64,000 nt of DNA from Timema cristinae (taxonomy: Eukaryota; Arthropoda; Insecta; Phasmatodea; Timematidae). The DNA is taken from the NCBI GenBank assembly GCA_039000515.1, contig JBCFYV010002255.1:47660810-47724809 (forward strand). The letters run 5' to 3'. A program made the translations under genes and the position numbers. This document shows positions 11,689-64,000 of this stretch, piece by piece. The first letter of the stretch is position 1. The number at the start of each line of letters is the position of its first letter. The notes under the pieces are model-generated. The model saw only the letters and a list, made by a program, of their open reading frames with translations, was not told where the DNA came from and made no database searches.

Positions 11689-12015
11689 GCAACATTTTAA
11701 GTAACGGTTTTTTTTATAATAATAGTTTATTTATTTGTTTTGTATATATAGTTTGGTGTGGTATGCTAAGCCCGCGTTTATCCCACAGAATTTGTGTCAA
11801 CCGAAAACCAAACCAGATAGAGTAGGTTGCGCTTAGGGGCGTTGAGGTGGCACGTTTTCTCTAATGGGTTGGTTTTGTTGTGTGTAACGTATATGTAGTT
11901 TGGTTTTAGAGGAAGAATATGTGAGGATAGTAGGTGGACGCTACAACATGCATCTCCGGCCTCCTTAAAACAGTTTCAATGCGTCGAGGTCGAACCAAAT
12001 CTGTTTTGGGGCATT

Positions 12016-12512
12016 TGAAAGGACCAGTGATGCCTGCGTTTGGGTGTGGTCTAACACACTAACAAAGAACAAGTACATTTCTGGGCAGTACTAAAACCTC
12101 TGTGAATATTAAATTTCTTTTGTTTCTGGTAACACGTAGAAACGTGGGTGTTTTATTTAAAAAGATTGTTGTTTTTTTCTTGAATAAGATGAAGTATATT
12201 TTGTGTTGTTATCAAGAACTGGCTATCGTGTGTAAATAAGACTATTTTATTGGAGTGTGTACTGGTGTGGAAATATTGATGGTGAGAATAAATAGCTTAG
12301 AATTATTGTTGTGGTGTGAACCAATAGAGTTGTAAAATTGTATTATCAATTATACCTGTTAGTGGCAAGTTCAGGTACCCAGAGGCCCGAGGCTAAGTCC
12401 GGGTTGTTTCTGCACTGGCGCAAGCCGGGCAGGCATATAAATAGTGTGTAGAAACAGGGATGTGGAATTATTTGAAGGTTTGAGGGGAGGTGAGGAAGAA
12501 AGAAACATTACA
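12016..12512 (+). repeat. 3' LTR of the gypsy element
   Basis: A 497-bp direct repeat of 4117-4626, starting TGAAAGGACCAGTGATGCC and ending ACATTACA. It is preceded by CTGTTTTGGGGCATT, which may serve as a weak polypurine tract. A TATA-like element lies at about 12434-12444. Confidence 0.93.
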
Positions 12513-14254
12513 ATCATTGAGTTAGTTAAGTCTTGTGAATTTAGGTTAAGGTAGGTAGGGCCTACACACACATGACACAGCTTCTTGTACAAAAAGCTGT
12601 GCAAGAAATCGGATGCCTACTCTATATTGGTTACAAAGATTGGATACAAGTTTTACCTCAAGAATGTTCACACAGCATACCTAGGCCTATGTGAGTGTAC
12701 ACAATATTGTGAGAAATGTGATAACTTAGGTTCTTTACTTTTGATGGAATAGCCTAGTAACAGATGATGTACAATAAAAAATGTCTGATATAGGATAAGT
12801 TCTATTCCCTGAAATTGTATGCAATTAGTTGTACAAAGCTGATCTTGTACAATCTTTGATGTTCACAAGAAACCATATTTAGGTTACAATCTCTTGTATA
12901 ACTTTTTTTTACAATAAGTTATGTTTTGTGTGCCGGGATTTAGCTATCTTAACTTCAGATCCGCTTACTGAACAGTTGGCGGTATTTTGAAGGAATTTAT
13001 TCACAATTAATGTTAGGTCCAGCGAGTTTAGGCCTAGGTAATTTAAGATGTGTTTATATAAATTCAGGTCTTGTAGGCCTAACTATCTTTAAGGTTACAC
13101 ACCATTACCAGGCAACCTACAAATATTGTTATGAACAAATTCTTGCCTTGTTGATTGTGAATAAAATGCATTTCTGTGGTGTTAAGTAAACAAGCAAACA
13201 TTATTTCATTCAGTGCATGTATGATGCCCAATATTTAGAATTGCACTAGCCACTCAAGTATTTCACAAATGTGTATAGACTTTAAAAAATCCTTTTTGAT
13301 TGACAAGATCTTGGAAGGTATGCCTTCCATATGAGTACCTAGTGTCATGGATGAAATATAGCTCTAAACATGATTCTAAGCTTTCACTTTTAGCAATGAG
13401 AGTTTAAAATATGTAGCTTTATGACAGTATTTATTATCTCACATGATAACTTAGGCATAAAAAGTGAATTAAATCTAGGCCTAGTAGCATAATTATAATA
13501 GACTTTTTTTTAATGAAATAGTCTCCTAAAAGGTGAAAATAGTTTTAGCAGTGGTTACAGCTTTGTCTGGTTAAAATAGAATATTGTTATTTAGACCACC
13601 TTTAATAAACAAAGCAAACTAAATACTATTGGCAGCCAAGGAATCGACGCTAAGTATATTACGATCGCCAATCATTATTATTTGACGTTTTGAAACAAAT
13701 AATTTGACTCCTAATTTGAAACTTATTATTTCAGTTAACCTGGTATGATAAAGGAGTCAGCAATCAAACTTAACAGTCACTTGAAATACTGTAGGTTTAA
13801 CCTGCATGTTATAGCTTATATAGCGGATTATTTTCTGAAATTAACAAAAAATGCCATTTAAACATAATATGTTACCTGCATTTCCTCTCGAATCGACACA
13901 CGCTTTTAGCAGTACACCGTTAAGAACACATAACAAATTATTACTGATATTACCAAATTGTCAAAATTATAAACAAACCACATAAATGACCCCTTTCATG
14001 GTCATCAGTAGGCTAAACATCGAAAAAGACTTGTCATGTATTCTCGTCGTTGATTGGTCAAGAATCACGTGATTAGCATGAAGAGCTATTTCTTGTTCTA
14101 TAAAAAAAGTTGCGTTTATCAATAAAAAATACATATTATAAGAATAAATTTAATTGTAAATTAATAATTTTTTTTTTCTCCAAAATGATCTATTAAAATA
14201 AAATATACTATTAAATAATATGTAGTTACTGCGCCGTCTGCTAGGTATATGATC
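12513..14254 (+). promoter_or_regulatory. Upstream region of PRMT1 with candidate promoter motifs
   Basis: About 1.7 kb of AT-rich DNA without a gene. Close to the PRMT1 start are an inverted CCAAT box (TGATTGGTCA, 14051-14060) and a palindromic E-box (ATCACGTGAT, 14064-14073), about 185-200 bases before the ATG. I cannot place the transcription start from sequence alone. The remainder shows no coding signal. Confidence 0.4.
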
Positions 14255-56908
<42,654 letters not shown>

Positions 56909-57411
56909 TGGGAAAACATTGTCGCTGCCCAATTTTTTTAAATTCTACATCTATTTTCTGTTCTCTACATATGAACATCAACCTGCATGGTAATTAAAAA
57001 CTAAGTTTCTTAGTTTTGAATTCTAAATTTCTATGCACACAATGGTGTTGTTGTTTTTTTACATGTTTTCCGGCAGAAATAGCTGCTATTAGAAATGCTG
57101 GCTTGTGCTCCAACTAAATACTGTTTCGTTGACCAAACTCAATGAAAGGTATCATGGTCGGAATGCATGTTCCTCTCAGGTTTTCACTCTACCTAACAAT
57201 ATTAAATAAGATCTGCTCTCTAAAAATTGTTTGTAAAATATGAGTTCAGGGGGTTGACTAGTCGTAGTTCTGAATCGTCTGTAATAAAAATATCTTATTG
57301 CAACTGTGTCGTAAGTATATAATGCTCCTAGTATAAGACAATTCTGTTTTACAATTTATTGTTGTCTTGTTTATTTTCCTCAAAAGGATTTTTTTTTTTT
57401 AGCTTAATAAA
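56909..57411 (+). other. PRMT1: PRMT1 3'UTR with candidate poly(A) signals
   Basis: Non-coding, T-rich. AATAAA hexamers occur at 57283-57288 and 57406-57411; either could direct 3' end formation. The first is followed by T/G-rich sequence within 30 bases. Confidence 0.5.
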
Positions 57412-57799
57412 TATGTTTTTCTTTTATATCTTATATTTGAAGTAATTTGAAGTGAATACTTCCTTTTAATTTTGATCTTCATTTCCCATACCCATCACAC
57501 CCACCATAGATAATTACAGGAGCTCAGAATATGCTCAGAGATCCAATATTTCCCCATAACATATGTTCATAAAAAAATCCCCAAAAACCATAGTGCTCAA
57601 AATAAAACATTGAATATTTTATAGAAGCGAAAGTGAATAAGAATTATTACCTATTACTTAGTTTGGAAAATTCAAACATATTTTTTAATCATAGTTATTT
57701 CTATAGTACCTACCTTATAAAAAAAATAGTTTTGTCTCAGAAATGTCAACCTTCCCATTTCCTTGTGAAGTTTGTCAATGACCTTTGACGTCTTGTAGA

Positions 57800-58960
57800 C
57801 TTTCAAGCGAGAACTAGAAGAAAACCTGGTAAAGTTGTACTTTACTCCGTTGAAATGTCTGTCCCAAGGATTCCTTTAGATGGCATGAAGCTTTGTAGAC
57901 AGGTGTGCCATTCCAAGAGATGAAAACTTCATACTTAATGTTGCGGCTATGTAAGTGGTTGCCTATCACTGATTCACACACTGCTTCAGTGCATATTTTC
58001 ATGGAATTCTCCAGGGCATAAAGGATGTTGGGAATGTGATGAAACAAGTTTTCATTTGTGAATGCTTCCTTTATTACAGTATTATCAAGAATTATCAAGT
58101 TTGGTTTAACTTCCATGCACTGTAGGATTTTGAAAAATATATGTTTAAAAGATTCTCTTTCATTATTTTAAATTGAGAATATTGTTGAGGGATGAGAATT
58201 TTTCTTCATATATTTTTCCATTCTTTAATTCCATCATCTCATTAAGTGTGCTTTGGAAAGAAGATTAAGAATTAAATATTGTCCAAATACAGGCATTTAC
58301 ATTTTGACAAATACAACTGAATTTTGAGATCAATTCTAATATGTCAATCATGCCAAGCAGTTGAAAAATGAAACTCGGCTTTGAAAACATTTTCAGTTCC
58401 AATGAGAATTCTTTAGCATCAGTATTCTTGCCTTGTCATATACTCTCAGTACGCTTTTTTTGTAGATCAATAAAAAAAAATAGCCTAAAATCACTCTGAA
58501 ATGTTTTGTAAACAAAACAAGTGTCTTGAAATTATTTTGGAATTAATGTGTCCACTTCTATTTCTTTAGCTAATGCAAGAAGTTATTCATATCCAATACC
58601 CCACTTGTAATTTTTCATTATATTAACTATCACTTGAACTTTATCACAGATCCCCATTAACGATTTAACTTTACAAATGTCTTCAACACATGTTCTAACC
58701 TATGAGCTATGTCCCACATAGAAAGTAAAAAGTCCAGCTCTTTTTTTTTTATCTACGATAAGATAAAAATATTGCCCGTCAAATGTCATTCCATTCAGCT
58801 GCTCTTTTAACTGAATATTTGAACTTTCAAGGGCATTGTGCAGTTTTTCAATGAAAATGTCTCCCTTGTGTGAAGTACCACTTGGTCAAATGCCAATCAC
58901 AATAAAAGTCTGAACACCATTTACAAGAGTAATCACGCAAATTATTTGATATGTTCTGTG
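57800..58960 (-). pseudogene. Transposase-like relic
   Basis: The minus-strand frame 58116-57814 reads NSMKICTEAVCESVIGNHLH, then FISWNGTPVYKASCHLKESL. Residue patterns of the type E-A-V-x-E-S-x-x-x-x-H and I-x-W-N-G-P..L..SL remind me of C-terminal parts of some hAT-related transposases in invertebrates. Further up (58960-58200) only short frames are seen. The family call is tentative; what is clear is a short, isolated, intronless coding relic. Confidence 0.35.
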
Positions 58961-59134
58961 CAACTTTGTAATTTTGTCCGAGATGGTTAGTTACTGGGGC
59001 CTAAAAATTCACATAGTTTGCTATTAATAGTAAAAAATATGTATTTTTAAATGTTCTTTAAAATGCTCTGTAATGGCATCATTTAAGCAGTGCAAACAAA
59101 TAAACGTTAAAAAAACTTGCCCCCCTCCCCCCTT

Positions 59135-59242
59135 CTTTTACAGCACTGTAGGCAGCTCTGGCAACACAGACTTTTACAGCACTGTAGGCAGCTCTGGCAA
59201 CACAGACTTTTACAGCACTGTAGGCAGCTCTGGCAACACAGA
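59135..59242. repeat. 36-bp tandem repeat, three perfect copies
   Basis: Unit CTTTTACAGCACTGTAGGC plus AGCTCTGGCAACACAGA, three identical copies (59135, 59171, 59207). Being a multiple of three it keeps frames open through it; no gene is implied. Confidence 0.95.
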
Positions 59243-59479
59243 CTCCACAATTTCATGTTCCTTTTTTACTATAGCATTTATTCTTTCTGTGGAGTCGGAG
59301 AAAGCACACATTGGTGTGCTTTTGATTGAGTGGGTTGTAGCAACTGCTTTTCCTCCAGGAGAGAGAAAAATCAAAATTTCCCGTTTTAAGAATATCTACC
59401 TCTTTAGAGGTGGTTTTGTAGTTTTCTACGCATGGAGAACTATTGTAACTCCACCATGCAGACACAGCACAAGCTGACA

Positions 59480-61800
59480 TATCTTTGGAACCGATTTGCT
59501 TACTTTAAATTCTTTATCTTCCTGTAAAAACAAATACTGGGGCCCGTTTAACCTGGTAGTTCATAATATTCTTTGTTAAACTCAAAACTTTGACTGCACT
59601 ATTATCCCTATGTTCATTTGGTTTTGACAACTAAGGTCCATCACTATCAAACACTAGGGGAAATATTATCGCTATTGACGACTATGAGTTTTTCCTGATC
59701 ACATAAATTACGTTTTACAAAACTTGCAAAACTCCCTTGATCCTTAATTCTAGGTTTTTCTTGGGGACATTTATTAAATAAACCAATAAAAGTAACAATT
59801 CACTGGTACATAATTACAATACTTTTTCAGGAGTGTATTTAAATTGTACACACATAGCCGTGTGAATTGGCAGCGATGTAACATATGACGGAATGCACAC
59901 TTCCCTACCCTCCAACCCCTTACCTCAACCCCTGACCTCTTATTTAGAACTCTTGACACATCATCCTAGAGACTGCAACTCTTTGTGCCTACACCGACAC
60001 TGCCTCATATGACACATACTGATAGTGTCGGTGTTGAGTGTCATCAGCCTTAGTTTTTCATACAAATGAAACCATATCAGAGCCAGAATGTACTAAAAAC
60101 AACAAAATTATTGGACTTTTCCCTGCCCCAAATTTCCCCCAGACCTCGTTCGCACGTTCAGACATTCTGCACCCCAGGATGATTAAAATTTGTTTTATTA
60201 CTTTTAACTGAAATGCCGCAATTTTGGATTCTTGGAGGACAACATTTAACTGCTCTAAATATCTTGATAGCTTTTGATAACAAAAAATGTATAAAGAGGA
60301 CAGTTATTGTTTTGGAAGGGTGAATATTATGACAAGAACAAAACCTTTACAATTTTCAATATTTCAAGGCTATCAATGTTTATATAAATATGAAAATTAT
60401 CAAATAAGGCGAATTAAACACTGCACGACATGACATTGTCATTGTCTTGACCCTGTCAACATATCTTTTTAAACACACACTAAGCCACGGGGCTGCCGGT
60501 TTTGCGGATTTTCTGGATAAAACGGATCACAGGATATTTTACCTTTTTTTTTAAAGGTTAACTTTAAAACTACAATCTTTACTTTCAAGTAATATGGTTC
60601 TTGGAATATCTATTTCTTCAATTCCAGCTTTTAAAAGTTAGTACGCTCAGTTCAAATAATGACAATTTATCCAGACCTTGCTATACATAGCGATGTTTGG
60701 TCCAGACAGGTATAATAATTTATAATATTTGGACTTGGCTTCAAGTAGCAATGTCTGGTTCAAGTGAGGAAAATATCTTAACCTTGCTAGGTTCAGGTCA
60801 AGTCAAGCTTAGTTTGACTATTGATTATTTCGATACTGGTATTGTTGAGAATTAAAGGAAATATAGAGTTTGACATTACTAAGCGGTTTGCACACACTAT
60901 TTTCGCTTGCTTGCATATTATAAATGTTAAATTGATAATTATATAAAATAAACAAAAAATGTAAAACTTCACCAGAGAAGGCGTTATTAGGGGAACCCCC
61001 AGGAAAAGTTGGGAAGGATTCGGTTGAGAAACAAAGGGTGCGCGCTCGTGTTTTGTTCTAGCAGTTACTGTCACCTCCTCAGTGTTAATCTCATTTGTAA
61101 ACAGCCTTCTTTGTTCGTTAGCAAATTTGGTGGCTAGGATGGAGATTATTTTTACATTTATTTATTAGGTTCTGCAAGTGAGAGAAATATTTAGAGGACA
61201 GATATATTATACTCTTTTTAGGGGAAAGGAAGTAGTTAGTCGAGTGTAAGGGGTGTAAAACCTATAGAAAACATTTAAAACTTTTCAGTCTAAAGCTTGC
61301 ATGCATGGTTTAATCCAACTGACTGGTGTTTCTTTCACTTTATTCAAAAAATCATAACATAATTTATTCTTATCCCTACATATGAGTATAATACATGAAA
61401 TTAAAGCTCTAGACTTGTTCTTTTAAATTGTATATTCAAAAATGAATCTTACTTAAGGCCCTGCCTACCATCTCTGGCGGTGTGTTGAGCTTTAAGCTCT
61501 CAAAATAGATGGCGTTGCTAAAGTTATACAAACTGGTGGATTCCAGCCATCAGGTTGGCAGAATTACTGGTTTGTTTAAACAATTGGGAGACTGGCGACC
61601 ACGACCGGTAATAAGTAAAGGCAGCAAGCAAACTTTTTCCAAGAACTGATAGAGATAAGAAGTGTAGTGCCGGACCGTAAAGTGTGTAGGCGACCAAGTC
61701 GGACCAAACGTGGGGAGATATAACGTCAAGATACAATTACACTCTCGAGCAGAAAAATTAGCTTATCCATTCCAGTCAGCTAGACGTCCATTAACCTGTA
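59480..61800. other. Intergenic DNA, no gene recognised
   Basis: Several 60-90 codon frames occur on the minus strand (for example 61074-60793 and 61736-61524), without recognisable motifs or overlapping support. The GC-richer patches near 60990-61080 and 61460-61700 could be parts of an untranslated exon or old repeats, but nothing decides this. Confidence 0.4.
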
Positions 61801-62160
61801 GTACCACTTTTGAATTTAGAACCTTTTTGATGCCAAAGTTTAATACTAGTTTTGTACCGTTTTGTAACCGTACCCATTTTGAGTAATTAGCATATCAAAG
61901 TGGTGACTCCAGGTTAATGCTGTTGTACCACTGTTGAATTTTTTGATGCCAAAGTTTTGTACCGTTTTGTACCCGTACCCATTTTGAGTAATTAGCATAT
62001 CAAAGTGGTGACTCCAGGTTAATGCTGTTGTACCACTTTTGAATTTTTGATGCCAAAGTTTTGTACCGTTTTGTACCCGTACCCGTTTTGAGTAATTAGC
62101 ATATTAAAGTGTCACGTGACTCCAGATTAATGCTATTGTACCACTTTTAAAAATATTTCA
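61801..62160. repeat. Tandem repeat of about 105-124 bp, three copies plus a partial fourth
   Basis: Units start GTACCACT at 61801, 61925, 62030 and 62138. Each holds TTTTGATGCCAAAGTTT, TTTTGTACCGTTTTGTA, CATTTTGAGTAATTAGCATA and TGACTCCAGxTTAATGCT. The third copy has a GTCACG insertion and a few substitutions. Confidence 0.93.
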
Positions 62161-62504
62161 AATATCTGGTGAGGGTAGTGATAAATAATAATGTACACTT
62201 ATTTATCAGAGAAAAATTTATTTAAGGTAAAATTAGAGAACTTATTTTTGAAGGTTTTGTCACTAACTATAATAACCTATACGAGAGAGTATGTAGCTTA
62301 CGATTTTGTCGTACCATTTATTTGAGTTTATTAGTAAGCAGGTAAAATAAAAAAATAACTAAAATTTAATGTGCTAAATTTGGCCACTGTGCTTTGGCTA
62401 ATTTTTTAAAATTTAAAGGCTAAAGAGGCAATAACATATTTTAAAAGCGGTTTCATTTCGAAGACTATAGCAATTTTGACTATAAATATATGTTATTTTT
62501 ATTA

Positions 62505-62755
62505 CTGATATCACCACGTCATACTACCTGTTCATGTTATACGCATATATTATAATCTAATGGGTAGTAATGAGGAAAGAAGCATTTGAGAGGTTATCTA
62601 CCAGCATTTTTATTTTGGAAGATGGGGAAACAATTTAGGAAAAACTACCCTCAATAGACTCGACCAGGATTTGCACCCCAAGTGCTCCGCTATTAGTAGG
62701 CCAATTTAACACTAGTGACACCTTAGACCACTCAGCCACTGAAGTGGGTATCTGT
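62505..62755 (+). repeat. SINE-like dispersed repeat copy
   Basis: Head TCACCACGTCATACTACCTG with GTTATACGC (as at 51430 and 51913), body shared with 49530-49740 (GAGGAAAGAAGCATTT, ACCAGCATTT, CGACCAGGATTTGCACCCC). Confidence 0.7.
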
Positions 62756-62889
62756 TATTTAATACGGTTTTTACAGTTTTCAAACATCAATAGGATTTAC
62801 ACAATTTTCCAGAAATAAATGTTTTTGGGAATAATTTTTTTATCCTATTGGTAGAGAGAGTTTAACTTTAGTAATATCTCCATGGTGTC

Positions 62890-63172
62890 AGCCTGCAAGC
62901 AGGCTATACCAATCGAGAGGCTGCCAACATTTTCAAGCTGAGGGTGCCATGTGGTTAGCACAATGAGCCCTCCAGACTTCTATCTCAGTTTTCTAGATTG
63001 AAGCGCTACTTATTCATTCAATTATCTCCTCATTTGTCCTCACGAGGTTGATTTTGGTTCTGTTTCAGACCCACTGCTTCACAGACACAATTAGGGGCAC
63101 TGGGGATCGAACTTGGGACTTCAGTATCTGAAGCCAGTAAATCTGACCACTATACAACAGAGGCGGTCGGGT
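62890..63172 (-). mobile_element. tRNA-derived SINE
   Basis: Read on the minus strand from 63170, the head GCCTCTGTTGTATAGTGGTC resembles the 5' half and A box of a tRNA (Asp/Glu-like). It is followed after about 30 bases by the B box GTTCGATCCCCAG (near 63115-63100). Downstream is a non-tRNA body with AATCAACCTCGTGAGGAC and GCTCATTGTGCTAACCACATG. The polymerase III A and B boxes are internal. No clear tail was defined. Confidence 0.65.
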
Positions 63173-64000
63173 ATCAAATACTTACTTACTTTATGGTATT
63201 GGGAACACAAAAGTTCATTAATTTTAATGGTTTTAAATATATTTTACTTATCATCGGCTTCATGTCGTGGTCAATATTGCTAAAGTGCTATGACTGAGCA
63301 CCGAGTGCGTAAATTAATCAGCTCTAGTAACTTGACTAGTTCGATTCCCTGTTAGGTTGAAATTACTTAGTACTAGCGTGATACGAACTCGGCCGAGGCA
63401 CAAGAGATTTTGAACATACAATAAGTGCGTTACAGAGTGTAACATTTACTTTCAGCTAAGAGCTTTTTTTTTTTAAAAAAAGTACTTGAAATATCAGAAT
63501 AACCGCTGCATTGTTATATAGAAATATTTATTTGTATCTTAATTTTGATATTATTTCTACAGTAAATAAAATAGTATCGCTACTCATCCATTGTAGTTAA
63601 ATTAGTAGATACAGATAACCTAAGTGCCAGTAATATGCATACCATTAAAAAAAACTTTCCCTTTACTACAAGCATTTAAATAATCAATTATATCTTTGAT
63701 TTTCTTTGTGCGCCTTTTCTTCATAAACTTGTTATTCACAAGGATATAAAATAATATTTTGTAAATACTTCTCCACCTCAAAATTTATACAATCCATTGG
63801 ATTTTGTTCGAAAGCAAAAAGGTCACATATTGTTAATTATATAAAAAGTATTCACCGTGGGTACTTATTTTTCGAGACTCGATACATTTCTTCCGAAACG
63901 AGCGCACAAACTGTGAGAATGCAACAGGTTCAAATTAAAAGTAATCACATTTAACAAGCTAATAAAATAAAATTAACATTTTCACATCTTGACTACCAAA
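63173..64000. other. Intergenic AT-rich DNA to the window end
   Basis: No gene supported. A GTTCGATTCCCTGTTAGG segment near 63341 is B-box-like and could belong to another worn SINE, but no matching A box is convincing. Confidence 0.4.

Larger units (their letters stand above)
4117..12512 (+). mobile_element. Ty3/gypsy LTR retrotransposon, nearly complete but inactivated
   Basis: The two LTRs (4117-4626 and 12016-12512) are direct repeats flanking gag, protease, RT, RNase H and integrase in the order typical of Ty3/gypsy (Metaviridae-type) elements. By eye the LTRs differ by about nine substitutions and three indels, which implies a young insertion. A primer-binding-site candidate beginning TGGCACACC starts three bases after the 5' LTR (4630). 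The element is dead: gag has a frameshift, an in-frame TAG and a long foreign insertion, the pol frame is broken several times, and the RT active site has lost a codon. No exact target-site duplication is visible (ATTA before, ATCA after). No envelope gene is seen. The whole element lies upstream of the PRMT1 start. Confidence 0.93.

Noticed and set aside
59073..59477. 134-codon frame through the 36-bp repeat as a gene
   Set aside because: The repeat period creates the open stretch; the rest lacks motifs, and the protein frames on both strands look equally random.
63290..63430. A second tRNA-like unit on the + strand
   Set aside because: Only a B-box-like segment is visible; a matching A box and tRNA folding are not convincing.

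Overview
This is eukaryotic, AT-rich DNA, almost certainly from an insect; a hemipteran is plausible but the sequence cannot prove it. One host gene can be recognised with confidence: the type I protein arginine methyltransferase PRMT1 (Art1) on the + strand. It has five coding exons (14255-14317, 25131-25355, 25714-25884, 54034-54336, 56525-56908) that join in phase to a 381-residue protein with all catalytic motifs intact. The gene covers about 42.7 kb, of which only about 1.15 kb is coding. Introns 1 (10.8 kb) and 3 (28.1 kb) are largely transposon debris.

Layout. 1-2095: an 87-bp minisatellite whose unit is a multiple of three, so it carries a long spurious reading frame. 2100-3140: a minus-strand LINE reverse transcriptase relic. 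4117-12512: a Ty3/gypsy LTR retrotransposon with two LTRs of about 500 bp; it is recent (LTRs about 2% diverged) but inactivated, and its gag is split by about 1.5 kb of unrelated AT-rich DNA. 12513-14254: upstream region of PRMT1 with CCAAT-like and E-box motifs. 14318-25130 (intron 1): a pogo/Tigger MITE, a Tc1/mariner-type MITE, a LINE with endonuclease, RT and RNase H domains that was interrupted by two hAT-type elements, a coiled-coil relic, and a second LINE relic. 25131-25884: exons 2 and 3.

25885-54033 (intron 3) begins with a stretch (about 26.4-41.06 kb) in which base quality has apparently collapsed: homopolymers are inflated and frames are broken. Through that noise I can still read a minus-strand Ty1/copia element with direct-repeat LTR pieces, a minus-strand Tigger transposase, and a hAT element with terminal inverted repeats. 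Clean sequence then resumes with a 3-kb hAT element (43092-46143). Its right terminus has been amplified into an 11-copy 34-bp minisatellite. After that come a second, inverted copy of the intron-1 MITE, several short interspersed repeats and a Penelope-like GIY-YIG fragment just before exon 4.

After the PRMT1 stop codon (56908) lie a 3'UTR with poly(A) signals, a minus-strand transposase-like relic, two short tandem repeats and a minus-strand tRNA-derived SINE (about 62890-63172). I found no bacterial-type operons, rRNA genes, CRISPR arrays or intact tRNA genes. The interesting material is the transposon archaeology, the terminus-derived satellite and the local assembly problem, not a new multi-gene system.
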